A model generated the notes under the pieces. That model was not told the origin of the DNA. It did no database searches and was given only the letters and a program-made list of their open reading frames with translations. Shown piece by piece: positions 62,599-64,000 of a stretch of DNA of 64,000 bases (its first letter is position 1; each line of letters opens with the position of its first letter). Position numbers and translations under genes: made by a program. Source of the stretch: Coriobacteriaceae bacterium (GTDB taxonomy: Bacteria; Actinomycetota; Coriobacteriia; Coriobacteriales; Atopobiaceae); the NCBI GenBank assembly GCA_004557505.1, contig SFGZ01000011.1:1-64000 (forward strand). The letters run 5' to 3'.

Positions 62599-63672
62599 AT
62601 GGATTTCAATGACAGCGAGGTCGCGGACCTCCTCGGCAGGCTCTCCAACGCAAAGTCCCCCTCGGGCTTCGAGGACGAGACCATAGACGTCGTTCGCGAC
62701 TTCTGCGGCGGATGGGCGCGGGTGGAGACCAACACCGTGCGAGACGCGCTCATCACCCCCAGGGGCTTCACCGGCGAGAAGCCCGTGCTCATGCTCGACG
62801 CGCACGGCGACGAGGTTGGGGGCATGGTCAGGTCCATTCGCTCCAACGGCACGATGACCTTCGTCGAGCTGGGGCGTTTCTCCCCCAACGTTCTCGCCGG
62901 GCAGGACGTGCTGGTGAGAAACACGCTCGGCGAGTGGGTGCATGGCGTCATCGGCGTGAGGCCGCCCCATTTCATGAGCCCGGCGGAGCGCGCGTCCGGC
63001 GAGCCCCAGCTCATCCTGGACGTTGGCGCCACCTCCAAGGAGGAGGCCGTGGGCGCCTTTAACATGGGCATGGGCGAGCCCTTCGTCCCCGCCACGCGGT
63101 TCGAGTACGACGAGGCGACCGACGTGGCGGTGGGGAAGGCATTCGACTGCCGGGCGGGAGTCGCCGCCGAGCTTTTGGCCCTGCGCGAGCTCGCGGGCCG
63201 AGACGGCCTGCCCTTCGACGTCGTGGCGTCCGTGAGCTCCATGGAGGAGGTGGGGGAGCGCGGCGTGCTGGCTGCGGCGCGGCACTTCGACCCCATGGTC
63301 GCCTTCATGTTCGAGGGGTGCCCGGCAGATGACACCTTCACGATCCCCGATGACGCCCAGACCGCCCTCCGCCATGGCCCGATGTTTCGCTACTTCGACT
63401 GCTGCATGATCACGAACCCGCGCTACCAGCGCTTTGTCCTCAGGTGCGCGGCGGAGGCGGGGCTTGCCTGCCAGACGAGCGTGCGGGAGGGCGGCGGCAC
63501 CGACGGCGGTCCCGTCCACATGCTCGACGTCCCCTGCGTGGTTGCGGGGGTCCCCAGCCGCTACGTACACTCCGGGACCGCCATGTGTACGCTCTACGAC
63601 ATCAAGATGACGGCGGAGGTCGCGGTTGCCGTGGCGGGGCGCATGACGCCCGATGACGTCCGCGCCTTCTAG
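62599..63672 (+). CDS. M42-family metallo-aminopeptidase (glutamyl/deblocking type)
   Basis: 357 residues. Motifs of the M42 family: LMLDAHGDEVGGMV (metal His and Asp), the PDZ-like insertion with GVIGVRPPHFM, ILDVGATSKEEA, AFDCRAGVAAELLAL (bridging Asp, where FDDR is usual), VSSMEEVGERG (catalytic Glu pair), and GGGTDGGPVHM and VPSRYVHSGTAM (metal His). Cytoplasmic. It is the third gene of a probable operon with two creatininase-like proteins, suggesting that the pathway ends in peptide or amino-acid release. Confidence 0.9.
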   Translation: MDFNDSEVADLLGRLSNAKSPSGFEDETIDVVRDFCGGWARVETNTVRDALITPRGFTGEKPVLMLDAHGDEVGGMVRSIRSNGTMTFVELGRFSPNVLAGQDVLVRNTLGEWVHGVIGVRPPHFMSPAERASGEPQLILDVGATSKEEAVGAFNMGMGEPFVPATRFEYDEATDVAVGKAFDCRAGVAAELLALRELAGRDGLPFDVVASVSSMEEVGERGVLAAARHFDPMVAFMFEGCPADDTFTIPDDAQTALRHGPMFRYFDCCMITNPRYQRFVLRCAAEAGLACQTSVREGGGTDGGPVHMLDVPCVVAGVPSRYVHSGTAMCTLYDIKMTAEVAVAVAGRMTPDDVRAF

Positions 63673-63882
63673 CGGCAGCGGCGGCGTGGCGCGCCTGGGC
63701 GCATGTTGCCTGCGCGTTACCACAATCTTACGGGGATGTTGCCAATTGCGTTCCCAACGTTACAGAGGGTCTGTTCGGGCCCAACGAGCGTCGATTGGAA
63801 ACATTGGCCTGTTACGCTTGACGCAGCACCAAGGTGGGAACTGGTGCCATGATAAGCAGATTGGTGGGAAGAGGAGGATCAC

Positions 63883-64000
63883 ATGGAAGACAAGTTTGGC
63901 GGCGTCTCGCGCCGGGGCTTCATCAAGGGCGGCGCCGCCGCGGCCGCGCTTGCCGGTCTGGCGGGATGCGGCAAGAACAACGCGGGCGGCGCGAGTTCCG
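63883..64000 (+). CDS. Tat-exported lipoprotein, probable substrate-binding protein (5' part only)
   Basis: Only the first 39 codons are inside the window. GAGGAGGATCAC precedes the ATG. It has a twin-arginine signal SRRGFIKGG (R10-R11), a hydrophobic Ala/Leu run and a lipobox LAGC with Cys29, then a Gly/Asn/Ser linker. The layout is the same as in the two family-5 binding proteins of this window, so a transporter receptor is the likely identity, but no family domain is visible yet. Confidence 0.65.
   Translation, partial: MEDKFGGVSRRGFIKGGAAAAALAGLAGCGKNNAGGASS

Overview
The window is GC-rich, densely coded and free of phage or plasmid genes. It looks like a chromosomal segment of an anaerobic high-GC Gram-positive bacterium, most likely an Olsenella/Atopobium-like member of the Coriobacteriia. 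This assignment is inference: it rests on codon use, indolepyruvate:ferredoxin oxidoreductase, the rapZ-whiA-gap-pgk-tpiA order, a fructose PTS and Tat-type lipoproteins. I saw no tRNA, rRNA, transposase or CRISPR array. CDS coordinates include the stop codon. Start codons were chosen by ribosome binding sites and family N-termini.

Layout. (1) 0-5.4 kb, minus strand: membrane-anchored polysaccharide deacetylase, iorB, iorA and an acyl-CoA synthetase. A repeat-rich divergent promoter region (5.4-5.9 kb) separates these from a radical SAM/SPASM gene and an EamA transporter. (2) 8.5-16 kb: a DUF2804 gene divergent from gltBD (glutamate synthase). (3) 16-35 kb: a long plus-strand block holding uvrA, ybaK, murJ, an almost complete histidine pathway (hisZG fusion, D, C, B, H, A, F, then I, E), a D-aspartate-ligase-like ATP-grasp gene and uvrC. 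One opposite-strand NadB-like flavoprotein is inserted between hisF and hisI. No histidinol-phosphatase gene was recognised. (4) 35-45.4 kb: a probable sialic acid operon with a Dpp-type ABC transporter (including a permease-ATPase fusion), two CE7-type esterase paralogues (one without its nucleophile), an aldolase of the NanA/DapA family, a ROK kinase and NanE. (5) 45.5-50.6 kb: a fructose operon, oxidoreductase-deoR-fruK-fruA. (6) 50.7-56 kb: rapZ, whiA and the glycolytic trio gap-pgk-tpiA. (7) 56-64 kb: three creatininase-family paralogues interleaved with an M18 aminopeptidase, an M42 peptidase, two peptide-type binding lipoproteins (one cut by the window end) and secG. This looks like a peptide or amide scavenging neighbourhood.

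Between genes there are several structured non-coding elements. Two long palindromes with a shared 22-nt core lie in inverted orientation between hisA and hisF, and a looser relative lies between fruK and fruA. Four copies of a 22-bp motif with exact 40-bp spacing lie upstream of uvrA. A TGAGACAAAGGG palindrome supplies the stop codons of tpiA and murJ. Each large intercistronic gap of the sialic acid operon holds a GC hairpin. The most unusual items are these repeat families, the CE7 pseudo-esterase, the HisZ-HisG fusion and the creatininase/peptidase cluster.
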